This document shows, one piece after another, positions 15,554-25,021 of a stretch of DNA of 32,342 nucleotides. The stretch covers positions 1,545 through 33,886 of the forward strand of contig CAJTVR010000052.1 in NCBI GenBank assembly GCA_910580075.1. The letters are read 5' to 3'. Under the pieces are notes generated by a model. That model was not told the DNA's origin. It made no database searches and was given only the letters and a program-made list of their open reading frames with translations. Origin of the DNA: an uncultured Eubacterium sp. Its GTDB lineage: Bacteria; Bacillota; Clostridia; Lachnospirales; Lachnospiraceae. The stretch's first letter is position 1; each line of letters begins with the position of its first letter. The translations under genes and the position numbers were made by a program.

Positions 15554-16828
15554 ATGCTGATCATAAAGAAAAAAAGGCTGACTATACCCGTAATGTACTT
15601 ATCTTCCATTGCGGACAGACTGTATGGCGTTATCTTAACGCTGTATATTTTTTCACATACAGCGCTTGGGTGGAATGCAGACTATACGTCTGCAAGGCGT
15701 ATGTGCACAGCTGCTTATATTGCTGCTTCGCTTATACTGGCCGGGCATGCAGTATACAATAGGAAGGCCCTTTTAACGATAAGGTATACACTTATATGGG
15801 GAGCAGGATTCCTTTTTATGAGCTTTTTATCCTGTATTGGATCACCGGAGCCGGGCCTGTCTTTCCGCAATCTGATAAGAATATCGATAAATTTTTTTTT
15901 CATATTTATTCTGGACTATAAAATTAAGGACTGGGAAGGGCTGAGAAAAATACTTCATTCTGTTGTGGCTGGAGCTGTTTTAGCTGGTATGTACGTTTTA
16001 GCCAGTTCAGGTATCAATGGCGGAGAGGGAAGGCTGGGACATCATGAAGCTATAGGAAATATTGTCAATTTGTTATCCCATATGTCAGCGTTTGCAATTG
16101 TGCTTAATTTATATAGTGTGATGGAGTCGTTTTCAGATAAAAAAAGGATCAGGTTTCTTTTTTATGCAGCAGTCGAAGCATTCCTTTTTTATATTGTACT
16201 AAGAACCGGTTCCAGGACGGGTATGATTATCGTTGTTTTAGGAGCTGCGTTTACTGTGTTTCTGTACACAGAAACACGCAAAAAACCTTTTTATATTCTG
16301 GCTGGCATAGCAGTCTGCGTTACCCTCTTTTTGCAGCTGTCTAAGACAGCACTTTTCCAGACATTATATAAAATATCATTTCAAAATCTGTATCATTTTT
16401 TTATTACAGGGAAAGCAGTCAGTGAAACAAGCCTGAATATTCGTTTTGAAATGATTTTAAAAGGGCTGGAGCTGTGGCTGGAAAAACCTCTTTCTGGCTG
16501 GGGGATGGGCACATTTAGCGAACTGGCAGGCTATCATATGTATTCGCACTGTGACTATGCAGAATTGTTATTTGGGACAGGTCTTGCCGGTACGCTGTTT
16601 TATTATTCTATTATTATTTTTTCAATGATCCGGCTGTTTCGAATAAAAAAGGCAGGAAATGCAGGCATTTCTGTGGCTGCTGCATCTGGACTGGCTATTT
16701 TAGTGAGCAATTTCAGTGCAGTTACATATAATTCTTTATTAATGCTCATGTATATGCTTTTTATATACAAAGCTGCTGTATTAGAAAGAGAAAACGGGTT
16801 ATTCAGAGTACACGGATACATAGTGTAA
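15554..16828 (+). CDS. Wzy-like O-antigen/polysaccharide polymerase (424 aa)
   Basis: The protein is hydrophobic throughout, with about ten to twelve membrane segments. A large extracytoplasmic loop carries LYHFFITGKAVSETSLNIRFEMILKGLELWLEKPLSGWGMGTF, followed by YHMYSHCDYAELLFGTGLAG. The segment RTGSRTGMIIVVLGAAFTVFLY is typical of the Wzy/WaaL O-antigen ligase-polymerase superfamily. With the flippase at 20287 and the chain-length protein at 2262, it completes a Wzx/Wzy-dependent assembly set, joining lipid-linked repeat units on the outer face of the membrane. The start has AAGGGGG ending 5 nt upstream. Polymerase is preferred over ligase because Gram-positive relatives do not need WaaL. 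Confidence 0.85.
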   Translation: MLIIKKKRLTIPVMYLSSIADRLYGVILTLYIFSHTALGWNADYTSARRMCTAAYIAASLILAGHAVYNRKALLTIRYTLIWGAGFLFMSFLSCIGSPEPGLSFRNLIRISINFFFIFILDYKIKDWEGLRKILHSVVAGAVLAGMYVLASSGINGGEGRLGHHEAIGNIVNLLSHMSAFAIVLNLYSVMESFSDKKRIRFLFYAAVEAFLFYIVLRTGSRTGMIIVVLGAAFTVFLYTETRKKPFYILAGIAVCVTLFLQLSKTALFQTLYKISFQNLYHFFITGKAVSETSLNIRFEMILKGLELWLEKPLSGWGMGTFSELAGYHMYSHCDYAELLFGTGLAGTLFYYSIIIFSMIRLFRIKKAGNAGISVAAASGLAILVSNFSAVTYNSLLMLMYMLFIYKAAVLERENGLFRVHGYIV

Positions 16829-16898
16829 AAAACTGCCTGTGCTCTGCCGGACGCTCTGCACATAATTAGAAAAAGTTATGAAAAAGGAAAGAGGGAGC

Positions 16899-18005
16899 AT
16901 GAGGCGGATATACATTGTAAATACATTTTATTTAAACGAAGAACTGACAGGCCCTGAAATCGGAGGCATACAATCATATATTACGAGTCTTTCAGATATC
17001 ATTTTAGAAATGGGATTTGAACCTGCCATATATCAGTTTCAGCTGCACCGGGAGCCGTTTGTAACGGAATACAGGGGTATTAAAGTGACAGGAGTCAGCT
17101 GCAGCAGGGCAGGGCTTAGAAAAAAGATTCAAAAGACAGTTCCGGAAAATGAGATTGTTATATTTGCGTCAGAAGAAGTAGTCTGTGCATATAAAGGATA
17201 TTCCATCTGCTTACAGCATGGGATAGACTGGGACAGGCCGAATCATCTGGAACGGACGGGACTGCGGAATCAGTTAGTTGTTTTTCAAAGAGCAGTTATG
17301 GCGTTTATCAAAATACGCCAGATGAGTCATGCGGATACGATTGTGTGTGTGGATTACAATTTTATGAACTGGTACAGGGCACATGTATCACATCCGGAAA
17401 TGAATCTGACAGCAATACCTAACTATACGAAATTAATGCCTTTTCGTGACATGAAAAAAGAAGAGGGGATTATAAAAATTATATTTGCCAGGAGATTTGA
17501 AATCTTTCGCGGGAGCAGGGTGTTTACAGATGCAGTAGAGAAACTGCTGCAGGAATTTAGCAATATCGATGTGACAATTGCTGGCAGGGGATCAGACAGA
17601 CAGTATATCACACAGCGGCTGCAGCATTATGAAAACGTGCATATTACAAATTATCGATATGATCAGACACTGGAAATGCATAAGGACAAACACATTGCAG
17701 TCATTCCGACGGTCGGGTCTGAGGGGACATCACTTTCGCTGCTGGAAGCAATGGCGTCTGGCTGCGCCGTGATCGGTACAGACGTCGGCGGGATTGTGAA
17801 TGTGGTACTTGACAGGTTTAACGGGCTGATTGTCAGGGCAGGAGATACAGAGGGTTTATACCGGGCAATGAAACAGCTGATACAGGACAGGGAGTGCCGC
17901 GAACAGCTGGCAGAAAATGCAAGAAAGACAGTGGAAGCATCCTTCTCTTATGAGATCTGGAAAGAGAAGTGGAAGGATGTGTTAGGGGAGTGTTTAACTA
18001 AATGA
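16899..18005 (+). CDS. GT4 glycosyltransferase (368 aa)
   Basis: The GT-B fold has the N-terminal acceptor motif RRIYIVNTFYLNEELTGPEIGGIQSYI and C-terminal donor motifs KIIFARRFEIFRGSRVFTDAV, VTIAGRGSDRQYI, HIAVIPTVGSEGTSLSLLEAMASGCAVIGTDVGGI and FNGLIV. The E-X7-E pair is complete (EGTSLSLLE), as usual in active GT4 enzymes. ATG 16899 is chosen over ATG 16878 because AAGGAAAG (16884-16891) precedes it at a normal distance and nothing precedes the upstream ATG. It is coupled to the next gene through ATGA (18002-18005). Confidence 0.88.
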   Translation: MRRIYIVNTFYLNEELTGPEIGGIQSYITSLSDIILEMGFEPAIYQFQLHREPFVTEYRGIKVTGVSCSRAGLRKKIQKTVPENEIVIFASEEVVCAYKGYSICLQHGIDWDRPNHLERTGLRNQLVVFQRAVMAFIKIRQMSHADTIVCVDYNFMNWYRAHVSHPEMNLTAIPNYTKLMPFRDMKKEEGIIKIIFARRFEIFRGSRVFTDAVEKLLQEFSNIDVTIAGRGSDRQYITQRLQHYENVHITNYRYDQTLEMHKDKHIAVIPTVGSEGTSLSLLEAMASGCAVIGTDVGGIVNVVLDRFNGLIVRAGDTEGLYRAMKQLIQDRECREQLAENARKTVEASFSYEIWKEKWKDVLGECLTK

Positions 18006-19101
18006 AAATTGGAATTTTAACCTGGCATTATTTTTGTAATTTTGGAAGTGCTCTCCAGGCCTATGCTTTGCAAAAATATCTTGAGTCAGCCGGGAATCAG
18101 GTAAAAATTATCAATTACCGCAATCCGGAGTTTAACAGTATTGCAGATATCAAACGGGCTGTTTTGTATATCATAAGCAAAACTGCAAGGGGGGGATATT
18201 ATAATCCTTATCTGGAGTTCCAGATAGAATACATGAAAGAAACGCGGCTTTTGGATAAAGCAGGCATCAATGATTATTTGACGGGACATAAAAAAGGCTG
18301 GCGGCCGGATGCAGTTATATGCGGTCAGATCAGATATGGGCACCTAATTTATATGATTCCATTTATATGGGAGATTTTTATGATGGTGTGAAAAAGATAT
18401 CTTATGCTGTAAGCATAGGCCTTCCTGATATTCCTATGCATTTAAGAGAGGAGTACCAAAGAAATCTGTTAAAATTTGACGCTGTTTCGGTCAGAGAAGA
18501 AGAAGGAGCAGATCTGCTAAAAAAGTATTTTGGGACAAAAGCACAGACCGTCCTGGATCCAACACTGTTACTGGACGCCGGAGAATACAGAAAAATAAAA
18601 AAGAAACTAAAGACGCCGGATAAGACCGGAGGAAAGTACATAGCATGTTATTTTCTAAAAGAACAAAATACATACGGCGATACAGTAAAAGCCTATGCAA
18701 AAGAGAAAAAAATGAATATTGCCGGGTATACGCATTGTGAGGAAAATAAACACTGGATGCAGCATATGGATGCAGCCGGGCCTGGAGAGTTTCTCAGCCT
18801 GATCGATAAAGCAGATACGGTGTTTACAGACTCTTATCATGGCGCAATTTTTTCTCTGCTGTTTCACAAAGAATTTTATCTTTTTCCAAGATTTTCAAAA
18901 AACGATCCTCTCAATCAGAATTCGCGTATCCGTCAGCTTCAAAAATGGTTTGGAATAGACAGAATCATTGAAAGTTATCAGGATATAAAGCATTGCAGAA
19001 AACTGGATTATTCTGATTTTGAAGTCCGTCTGAGTCAGGCAGGACAGCTGTCAAAAAAATTTATGGAGGAGAGTCTGGCCGGAAATGCTGTATTTTCTTG
19101 A
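18002..19101 (+). pseudogene. Polysaccharide pyruvyl transferase family protein, single-base frameshift
   Basis: PF04230-type protein, expected to add pyruvate ketals to sugars. The N-terminus is MKIGILTWHYFCNFGSALQAYALQKYL. The C-terminal part has VSVREEEGADLLKKYFG, VLDPTLLLDAGEY and TDSYHGAIFSLLFHKEFYLF. The first frame breaks at about 18323, inside the conserved ICGSDQIWAPNLY: one base is missing between TGCGG and TCAGAT. After that the wrong frame stops at 18391. Restoring one base gives 366 aa, the normal length. It overlaps neighbours on both sides. The partner ferredoxin-type gene next to it is also frameshifted, so the pair may be jointly off. An internal start at 18319 could give a C-terminal fragment but not an active enzyme. 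Confidence 0.8.
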
Positions 19102-20265
19102 ACACAAAAAAGACTGTACCGGATGCGGAGCCTGTATGACGGTGTGTCCTGTGCAGTGTATCGCCATGGAGGAAGATGAAGAAGGCTTTTTATATCCAGT
19201 GTCAGATCAATCCTGTATAAGCTGTAGGAAATGTGAAGCCGCATGCCGCAGACGGATGGCTTCTGATGGAAGCCGCCGCAATCAGCGCGCGTATGCGGCC
19301 GTCAGCCGTGACAGGGAGATCTGGAGAAGGAGCAGTTCAGGCGGCGTTTTTCGGAAATCTGTAAAGCCTTTGCTGTGGAAGGTGAAATTGCAGCAGCAGG
19401 AGCAGCCTGGGATGAATTTCGTGTACATCATGTCTTTGTGGAAGGCATAGAAAATATTGCGGTATTATGCAAGTCAAAATATATGGAGAGCTTCACAGGA
19501 GACACATTTTTTAAATGTAAGGAATACTTAGAGAAGGGACAGCGCGTTGTATTTTACGGAACTCCCTGCCAGGTCGCAGGACTGAAAGCCACGCTTTGGA
19601 AAGATTATAAAAATTTACTGACCATAGATCTTATATGTCATGGCGCTGGAAGCCCGAAAGTATTTCAAAGCTGTATAAAAGCGCTGGAGCAGCAGTTTGG
19701 AGAAGAAATATGTGCATATGAATTTCGTGCAAAAGAGCGCGTTTATGCAATGGACTATATCACTGCAGTTACTTTCAGATCTGGAAAGCGTTATCTGTTT
19801 AATGACCAGTATACGCAGCTGTTTTTGCAGCAAAACTGTCTGAGGCCTTCATGTGGGGAACATTGTAAATACAGAACACAGGCCAGGCAGGGAGATTTTA
19901 CGATTGCAGATTTTAAAGGTCTTGATAAGGTCTTTCCTGCATGTACAGGAACCAAAGTGAATTATTCATCGATTGTCGTAAACAGTGCGAAAGGAATGGA
20001 GCTGCTGCCTGAGCTAAGAAAATCAATGAAAGTCATGGAATGTTCCATAGACGACATTAAAAAATATAATCCGCTGTTTTACAGACAGGGCTGTATTTCA
20101 AAAGAGCGGAACAGCTTTTTTGAAGAATATGCCGCATTTCCTGCCGAAACGGTTGTGAAATACACACACCCGGCAGCGGTTTATAAAAGAAGCATAAAAA
20201 GAAGAATTTTAGATGTGCTGCCACAGGCGCTGCGGGGCTTGCTGTTAAAAACTCTGCGGCTGTAA
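19085..20265 (+). pseudogene. Coenzyme F420 hydrogenase/dehydrogenase beta-subunit-like iron-sulfur protein, frameshifted
   Basis: The N-terminus carries two [4Fe-4S] motifs, CTGCGACMTVCP and CISCRKCEAACR. The family body follows: SSSGGVF, then in the shifted frame SEICKAFAVEGEIAAAG, VHHVFVEGIENI, CKSKYMES, VVFYGTPCQVAGLKATLW, DLICHGAGSPKVF and HCKYRTQARQGDFTIADFKG. The break is at a T run (19347-19351): five T are present, and six would read GVFSEICKAF and give 393 aa. These proteins are regular neighbours of PF04230 pyruvyl transferases in anaerobes' glycan clusters, as here. Their reaction is not established; a redox role in forming a sugar substituent is plausible. As read, only the ferredoxin part and an unrelated tail would be made. 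Confidence 0.82.
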
Positions 20266-20286
20266 GGCAGAGAAAGCAGTATTGCA

Positions 20287-21720
20287 ATGGAAAAAAAAGA
20301 AGTAATTTCTTCTATGATCTGGAAGTTATCAGAGCGCATTGGTGTACAGGGTGTGCAGTTTCTTGTCAATATTATATTAGCCAGGCTGCTTGAGCCGGAA
20401 GATTACGGCACTATAGCGCTGATTACAGTTTTTATTACATTAGCAAATGTAACAGTACAGGGCGGCTTTAATACAGCACTGATTCAGAAGAAGAATCCAG
20501 ACAGGACGGATTACTCTACCGTTTTTTACTTCAGCCTGGCAGTTTCCTGTGTAATCTATGCAGCCTTGTTTTTCCTGGCTCCGGTACTGTCGGCAGTATA
20601 TCGGGAACCAGTGCTTACGCCTGTCGTGCGTGTACTGGGGCTGACGGTTGTGGCCGGGTCGGTTAATTCCATTCAGACTGCATATGCGCAAAAGAATATG
20701 AAGTATAAATGTCTGTTCTGCAGCAGCCTGAGCGCCATTGCAGTTTCCGGATGTACCGGAGTATTTATGGCGTATAAAGGGTATGGAGTCTGGGCTCTGG
20801 CAGGACAGCAGCTGACGAATATTTCTGTGTCAGTGATTGTGATGTTTTTTACAGTGAAATGGAAGCCGGCGCTTGATTTTTCGAAAAGCAGACTGCATGC
20901 TCTGGTTTCTTTTGGATGGAAGATACTTGCCTCCAATTTTCTTACCACATTTTTCTTGAATCTGCGCAGCCTGTTAATCGGCCGGATTTATACGTCTTCT
21001 ATGCTGGCCTATTATGAAAGAGGAAAACAGTTTCCAGAAATCATACTGGGAAATGTCAGTTCGGCTATACAGCCTGTTATGCTGACAGCTTATAGTTCGG
21101 AACAGGAAAATCTGACAAAAGTAAAAAACATGGTCAGGAAATCCATGCGGACATGTATATATCTGACAGCACCTATGATGACCGGGCTAATGTGTGTATG
21201 TGAGCCGCTGGTCAGGCTGATGTTAACAGATAAATGGACTGCCTGTGTACCTTATATGAGAGTACAGTGTCTGATCTATCTTCTGCTTCCGATTACGACG
21301 ACAAATCTGCAGGCGGTCAGCGCGCTTGGAAAAAGTGATGTGATATTAAGACTGGATATTCAGAGAAAAATTGTAGAGCTGGCGGTTTTATTCCTGACAA
21401 TAAGGATGGGAGTCTGGGAAATAACACTTGGAGCCCTGGTATCTGCAGTCATTGGAACAGCGATCAACATCAGGCCAAATGTAAAAATACTGGGATATTC
21501 ATACAAAGAGCAGATTTGTGATTTTGCTCCGGGACTGGGTCTGTCTGCGCTTATGGGGATATCAGTGTCATTATCCGGCATGGTTGTCCGGAATGATTTT
21601 GCAAAATTATGTATTCAGACGGTGACAGGCGCTGTGTTGTATCTTTTTTTATCCTGGTTATTCAATATAGATGTGTTCCGGGAGATTATTGGTGTTATCA
21701 GAAATAAAAACAGATCATAA
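20287..21720 (+). CDS. Wzx-type polysaccharide flippase (477 aa)
   Basis: This is a MOP-superfamily exporter of the WzxC/PST kind with about 12-14 membrane segments. The start ISSMIWKLSERIGVQGVQFLVNIILARLLEPEDYGTIALI is diagnostic, followed by GGFNTALIQKKNPDRTDYSTVFYFSL and GWKILASNFLTTFFLNLRSLLIGRIY. It would flip the completed undecaprenyl-diphosphate-linked repeat unit across the membrane for the Wzy at 15554. Its length is normal and it has no frame damage, unlike the three disrupted genes upstream. The spacing to the previous gene is 21 nt and the ribosome site is weak (GGCAGAGAAAG). Confidence 0.9.
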   Translation: MEKKEVISSMIWKLSERIGVQGVQFLVNIILARLLEPEDYGTIALITVFITLANVTVQGGFNTALIQKKNPDRTDYSTVFYFSLAVSCVIYAALFFLAPVLSAVYREPVLTPVVRVLGLTVVAGSVNSIQTAYAQKNMKYKCLFCSSLSAIAVSGCTGVFMAYKGYGVWALAGQQLTNISVSVIVMFFTVKWKPALDFSKSRLHALVSFGWKILASNFLTTFFLNLRSLLIGRIYTSSMLAYYERGKQFPEIILGNVSSAIQPVMLTAYSSEQENLTKVKNMVRKSMRTCIYLTAPMMTGLMCVCEPLVRLMLTDKWTACVPYMRVQCLIYLLLPITTTNLQAVSALGKSDVILRLDIQRKIVELAVLFLTIRMGVWEITLGALVSAVIGTAINIRPNVKILGYSYKEQICDFAPGLGLSALMGISVSLSGMVVRNDFAKLCIQTVTGAVLYLFLSWLFNIDVFREIIGVIRNKNRS

Positions 21721-21772
21721 AATGCCTTTTTAACGATGCAAAAACAAAAGCTAAGGATGGAAAATCAAAAAT

Positions 21773-23689
21773 ATGTGTGGAATTTGTGGATTTTACAGCA
21801 CAAGAACGATAACCAGAGAACATTTAAAGACAATGAATGACAGTCTCCGGCACAGAGGGCCGGACGACCATGGTGAGGAAATATACCAGGGCAGGGAAGG
21901 GTATTTTATAGGGATGGCGCACCGCAGGCTGTCGATTCTCGATTTGTCGGATTCAGGGCATCAGCCAATGCAGTCATTTGATGGAAGAGTCAGTGTTGTA
22001 TTCAACGGGGAAATATACAACTACCGGAAGCTGAAGCAGCAGCTGAACGCTTATCCGTTTCATACGTCATGCGATACCGAAGTGATACTGGCTGCCTATC
22101 TGAAATGGGGCATCAGATGCGTGGAGCATTTCAATGGAATGTTTGCGCTGTGTATTTATGACAGGAAGACACATGAAATGTTTCTGGCCCGTGACAGAAT
22201 CGGAAAAAAGCCGTTATATTACTGGACGGACAGATCCGGCGGTGCACATTCGATTGTGTTTGCTTCTGAACTGAAACCGATTATGCTTTGTCCGGGATTT
22301 CAAAAAAAGATCAGGACACAGGTGATTCCACGGTTTTTGTACCAGCAGTATATCAATGCGCCGGAAACGGTTTTTGAAGATGTGTATAAGCTGGAACCGG
22401 GCAGTATCCTGCGTTTTTCAACCGGACAGGCGGAGCATATCAGATACTGGGATATTGCAAAGGTATACCATAAGTGCCGCAAAGAGCCGGTCAGTGATTA
22501 TTGTGCCGCCAGAGAGGGACTGAAAACCCGGCTGACTGAGGCTGTGAAACTGAGGATGGAAGCGGATGTGCCAGCCGGTACACTGCTTTCGGGAGGGTAT
22601 GACAGCTCTCTGGTGACGGCTGTTGCGCAGGAAATAGCGGGCGATGTGCCAGTCAAAACTTTTTCGGTCGGATTTATGGAAAGCCAGACGGACGAGTCAG
22701 AATATGCAAAAGCAGTAGCCGGGTATTTAGGGACAGATCATGCTCAGATACAGTGTACGCAGAAAGACCTGATACAGCTGCTGGAAGACAGTGCCGGATT
22801 TTTTGACGAACCGTTTGCAGATCCTTCTCTTATACCAACAATGGCAGTTTCAAAATTTGCCAGACAGGATGTCACAGTATGCCTTTCCGGCGATGGAGGA
22901 GATGAATTTTTCTGCGGCTACGGGTATTATCCGCAGGTAAAATGGGCGCAGCGGCTGGATATGCCGGGCGAAGTTATGCACCTGTTGGGAAACGCTGTTT
23001 CTTTGAATTCCCTAAAAGAAAGGCATACTCTGGAAGAAAAATTTCCCATGCCTGTCAGAATCATTTCGCAGAACAGGGATAGAAAAACGAAAACGCAGAT
23101 ACGCTCGGAATCATATGCACGCTGTGTAAAGCAGATGATTTTTAAAGCGGGGGGGGGCAGCAGCCTTCCTTTGAAATACGATGAGGGAAACTACGGCGTG
23201 CCGGACTGGCAGATCCGCAGAATGCTGCTGGATATGGATACATATCTGCCCGGGGATATTCTGACAAAGATAGACAGAGCATCTATGAAATATTCCTTAG
23301 AATGCAGATGCCCGATACTGGACCCGGATGTTATGGAGTATTCGTTCCGTCTGCCGCAGCGTTTTAAGTGCAGAGGGAAGAGGCAGAAGATGATTCTGAA
23401 AGACCTTGCACATGCATATATTCCGAAAGAACTGATGGACAGGCCTAAAATGGGATTTAATATCCCTCTGGACCAGTGGATGAGAAGTTTTTTAAAAGAT
23501 CAGATCAGCAGTTATGCCGATACGGCGTATCTGAAAAAACAGGGGATTTTTCATCCGTCATACTGCAATAAGCTCATTCATGACTATCTGAAGAATGGCA
23601 ACGCCGGAAACTATACGGGGAAAAATTATCAGAACATATGCTGGAATTTTTTCTTATTTCAGAAGTGGTATGAATACTGGTGCAGCTAA
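21773..23689 (+). CDS. Second AsnB-like glutamine amidotransferase (638 aa)
   Basis: The canonical MCGICGFY start puts the glutaminase nucleophile at Cys2. RHRGPDDHG, FNGEIYNYRKL, DTEVILAAYLKWG and ARDRIGKKPLYYW follow. The synthetase half has SGGYDSS (273-279), SGDGGDEFFCGYGYY, and DMDTYLPGDILTKIDRASMKYSLECRCPILD. This variant is the one widely found in O-antigen/capsule clusters. Although equal in length to the AsnB-like protein at 8551, the two differ clearly, so they are not recent duplicates and may amidate different residues or act in different steps. A G9 tract (23149-23157) encodes Gly-Gly-Gly in FKAGGGSSLPLKY and is in frame. Its 3' end is part of a three-copy tandem repeat. Confidence 0.88.
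   Translation: MCGICGFYSTRTITREHLKTMNDSLRHRGPDDHGEEIYQGREGYFIGMAHRRLSILDLSDSGHQPMQSFDGRVSVVFNGEIYNYRKLKQQLNAYPFHTSCDTEVILAAYLKWGIRCVEHFNGMFALCIYDRKTHEMFLARDRIGKKPLYYWTDRSGGAHSIVFASELKPIMLCPGFQKKIRTQVIPRFLYQQYINAPETVFEDVYKLEPGSILRFSTGQAEHIRYWDIAKVYHKCRKEPVSDYCAAREGLKTRLTEAVKLRMEADVPAGTLLSGGYDSSLVTAVAQEIAGDVPVKTFSVGFMESQTDESEYAKAVAGYLGTDHAQIQCTQKDLIQLLEDSAGFFDEPFADPSLIPTMAVSKFARQDVTVCLSGDGGDEFFCGYGYYPQVKWAQRLDMPGEVMHLLGNAVSLNSLKERHTLEEKFPMPVRIISQNRDRKTKTQIRSESYARCVKQMIFKAGGGSSLPLKYDEGNYGVPDWQIRRMLLDMDTYLPGDILTKIDRASMKYSLECRCPILDPDVMEYSFRLPQRFKCRGKRQKMILKDLAHAYIPKELMDRPKMGFNIPLDQWMRSFLKDQISSYADTAYLKKQGIFHPSYCNKLIHDYLKNGNAGNYTGKNYQNICWNFFLFQKWYEYWCS
23149..23157 (+). repeat. G9 homopolymer tract inside the second asnB-like gene (in frame)
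   Basis: Nine consecutive G lie in GCG-GGG-GGG-GGC, located in a linker between the synthetase motifs. A change of one G would truncate the protein before the conserved DMDTYLPGD segment. Confidence 0.9.
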
Positions 23690-23845
23690 ACAGAAGATGC
23701 ATGTACACAGGAGTGAAAAAAACAGAAGCGGTATAAATACTGGTGCAGCTAAATAGAAGACGTGTGTGAACAGGAATGAAAAAACAGAAGCGGTATGAAT
23801 ACCAGTGCAGCTAAACTGAAGACGTATTCACAGGAGTAAGAAAAA
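23661..23845. repeat. Three tandem copies of an asnB-like 3' end plus ribosome-site unit (60-63 bp)
   Basis: Units start at 23661, 23724 and 23786. Each contains AGAAGYGGTATRAATAC, then GTGCAGCTAAA, and later CAGGAGT or CAGGAAT followed by an A run. Unit 1 includes the last codons (KWYEYWCS) and the stop. The final copy's CAGGAG (23831-23836) acts as the ribosome site of wecB. The repeats fill the whole intergenic spacer. Confidence 0.92.
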
Positions 23846-24994
23846 TTGGATTGTATAAATAAATTCGAACATGTAGAAAAAGTAAAAACGATTATGCTTG
23901 TATTCGGCACAAGGCCGGAGGCGGTCAAGATGTGTCCGCTGGTACTGGAGCTGAAGAAACGAAAAAAACTAAAAACGCTGGTAGCTGTTACGGGACAGCA
24001 CCGCTCTATGCTTGACCAGGTACTAAAGGCGTTTCGGATTACGCCCGATTATGACCTGTCCGTTATGAAAGACAGGCAGACGCTGTTTGACATTACAGCC
24101 GATGTGCTGGATGGCATGCAAAAGATACTCTCAGAGGTAAAACCGGATCTGGTGCTTGTACATGGCGATACGTCGACGACATTTGCTACAGCGCTTGCGG
24201 CATTTTATCTGCAGATTCCAGTCGGGCATGTGGAAGCGGGGCTTCGGACATATGATCATAATTCGCCTTTTCCGGAAGAATTTAACAGGCAGGCAGTCGG
24301 GGCAGCGGCTTCTTTGCATTTTGCCCCGACAGAGATTAGCAGGGCAAATCTGATACAGGAAAAAAAGAAGGACAGCACCATTTATGTCACAGGCAATACT
24401 GCCATTGACGCGCTGCAAACGACGGTACGGGACGATTATACGCATCCGGAACTGGAGTGGGCAAAAGGCAGCCGGTTAATTCTGATTACTGCGCACCGGC
24501 GCGAAAATCTTGGCGTGCCGATGCACAATATGTTTCGGGCAATCCGCCGTGTGTTAGACGAACATGACGATGTAAAAGCGGTATATCCAATCCACTGTAA
24601 TCCGATGGTACGCAAAGCGGCAGAAGACATATTTGGCAGGCCGGGAGGCGGGCAGGAACAGAGGATTCATTTAATCGAGCCGCTAGACGTACTGGATTTT
24701 CATAATTTTCTGGCGCGAAGCTATCTGGTTCTGACAGACTCTGGAGGAATCCAGGAAGAGGCTCCGAGCCTGGGCAAACCTGTACTGGTCATGCGGGATA
24801 CGACGGAACGGCCGGAAGGGATACAGGCGGGAACTTTAAAACTCGTTGGGACAGATGAGGATGTCATCTACCATTCTTTTACAATGCTGCTTGACGACCA
24901 GTCCGTCTATGACGCTATGGCACATGCTTCGAACCCTTACGGGGACGGACATGCGAGTGAACGCATAGCGGATATCATAGAATCCGGATGTTAA
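23846..24994 (+). CDS. wecB: UDP-N-acetylglucosamine 2-epimerase, non-hydrolysing (382 aa)
   Basis: It interconverts UDP-GlcNAc and UDP-ManNAc, feeding the WecC at 6696. Motifs in order are IMLVFGTRPEAVKMCPLV, VTGQHRSMLDQVL, LVHGDTSTTFATALAAFY, VGHVEAGLRTYDHNSPFPEEFNRQ, TGNTAIDAL, ITAHRRENLG, YPIHCNPMVR, and DSGGIQEEAPSLGKPVLVMRDTTERPEG. All the acidic and histidine residues expected in the active site are present. TTG 23846 is used, with AGGAG (23832-23836) 9 nt upstream. The first 15 residues (DCINKFEHVEKVK) precede the usual family start, so a start nearer IMLVFG is possible, but no better ribosome site is seen there. Confidence 0.93.
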   Translation: MDCINKFEHVEKVKTIMLVFGTRPEAVKMCPLVLELKKRKKLKTLVAVTGQHRSMLDQVLKAFRITPDYDLSVMKDRQTLFDITADVLDGMQKILSEVKPDLVLVHGDTSTTFATALAAFYLQIPVGHVEAGLRTYDHNSPFPEEFNRQAVGAAASLHFAPTEISRANLIQEKKKDSTIYVTGNTAIDALQTTVRDDYTHPELEWAKGSRLILITAHRRENLGVPMHNMFRAIRRVLDEHDDVKAVYPIHCNPMVRKAAEDIFGRPGGGQEQRIHLIEPLDVLDFHNFLARSYLVLTDSGGIQEEAPSLGKPVLVMRDTTERPEGIQAGTLKLVGTDEDVIYHSFTMLLDDQSVYDAMAHASNPYGDGHASERIADIIESGC

Positions 24995-25021
24995 AATATG
25001 CAGGAAATCAGGGGTGCTGGC

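Noticed and set aside
18189..18195. G7 run as the cause of the pyruvyl transferase frameshift
   Set aside because: The frame is intact through the G7 run (ARGGYYNPYLE); the break lies about 130 bases later at 18323.
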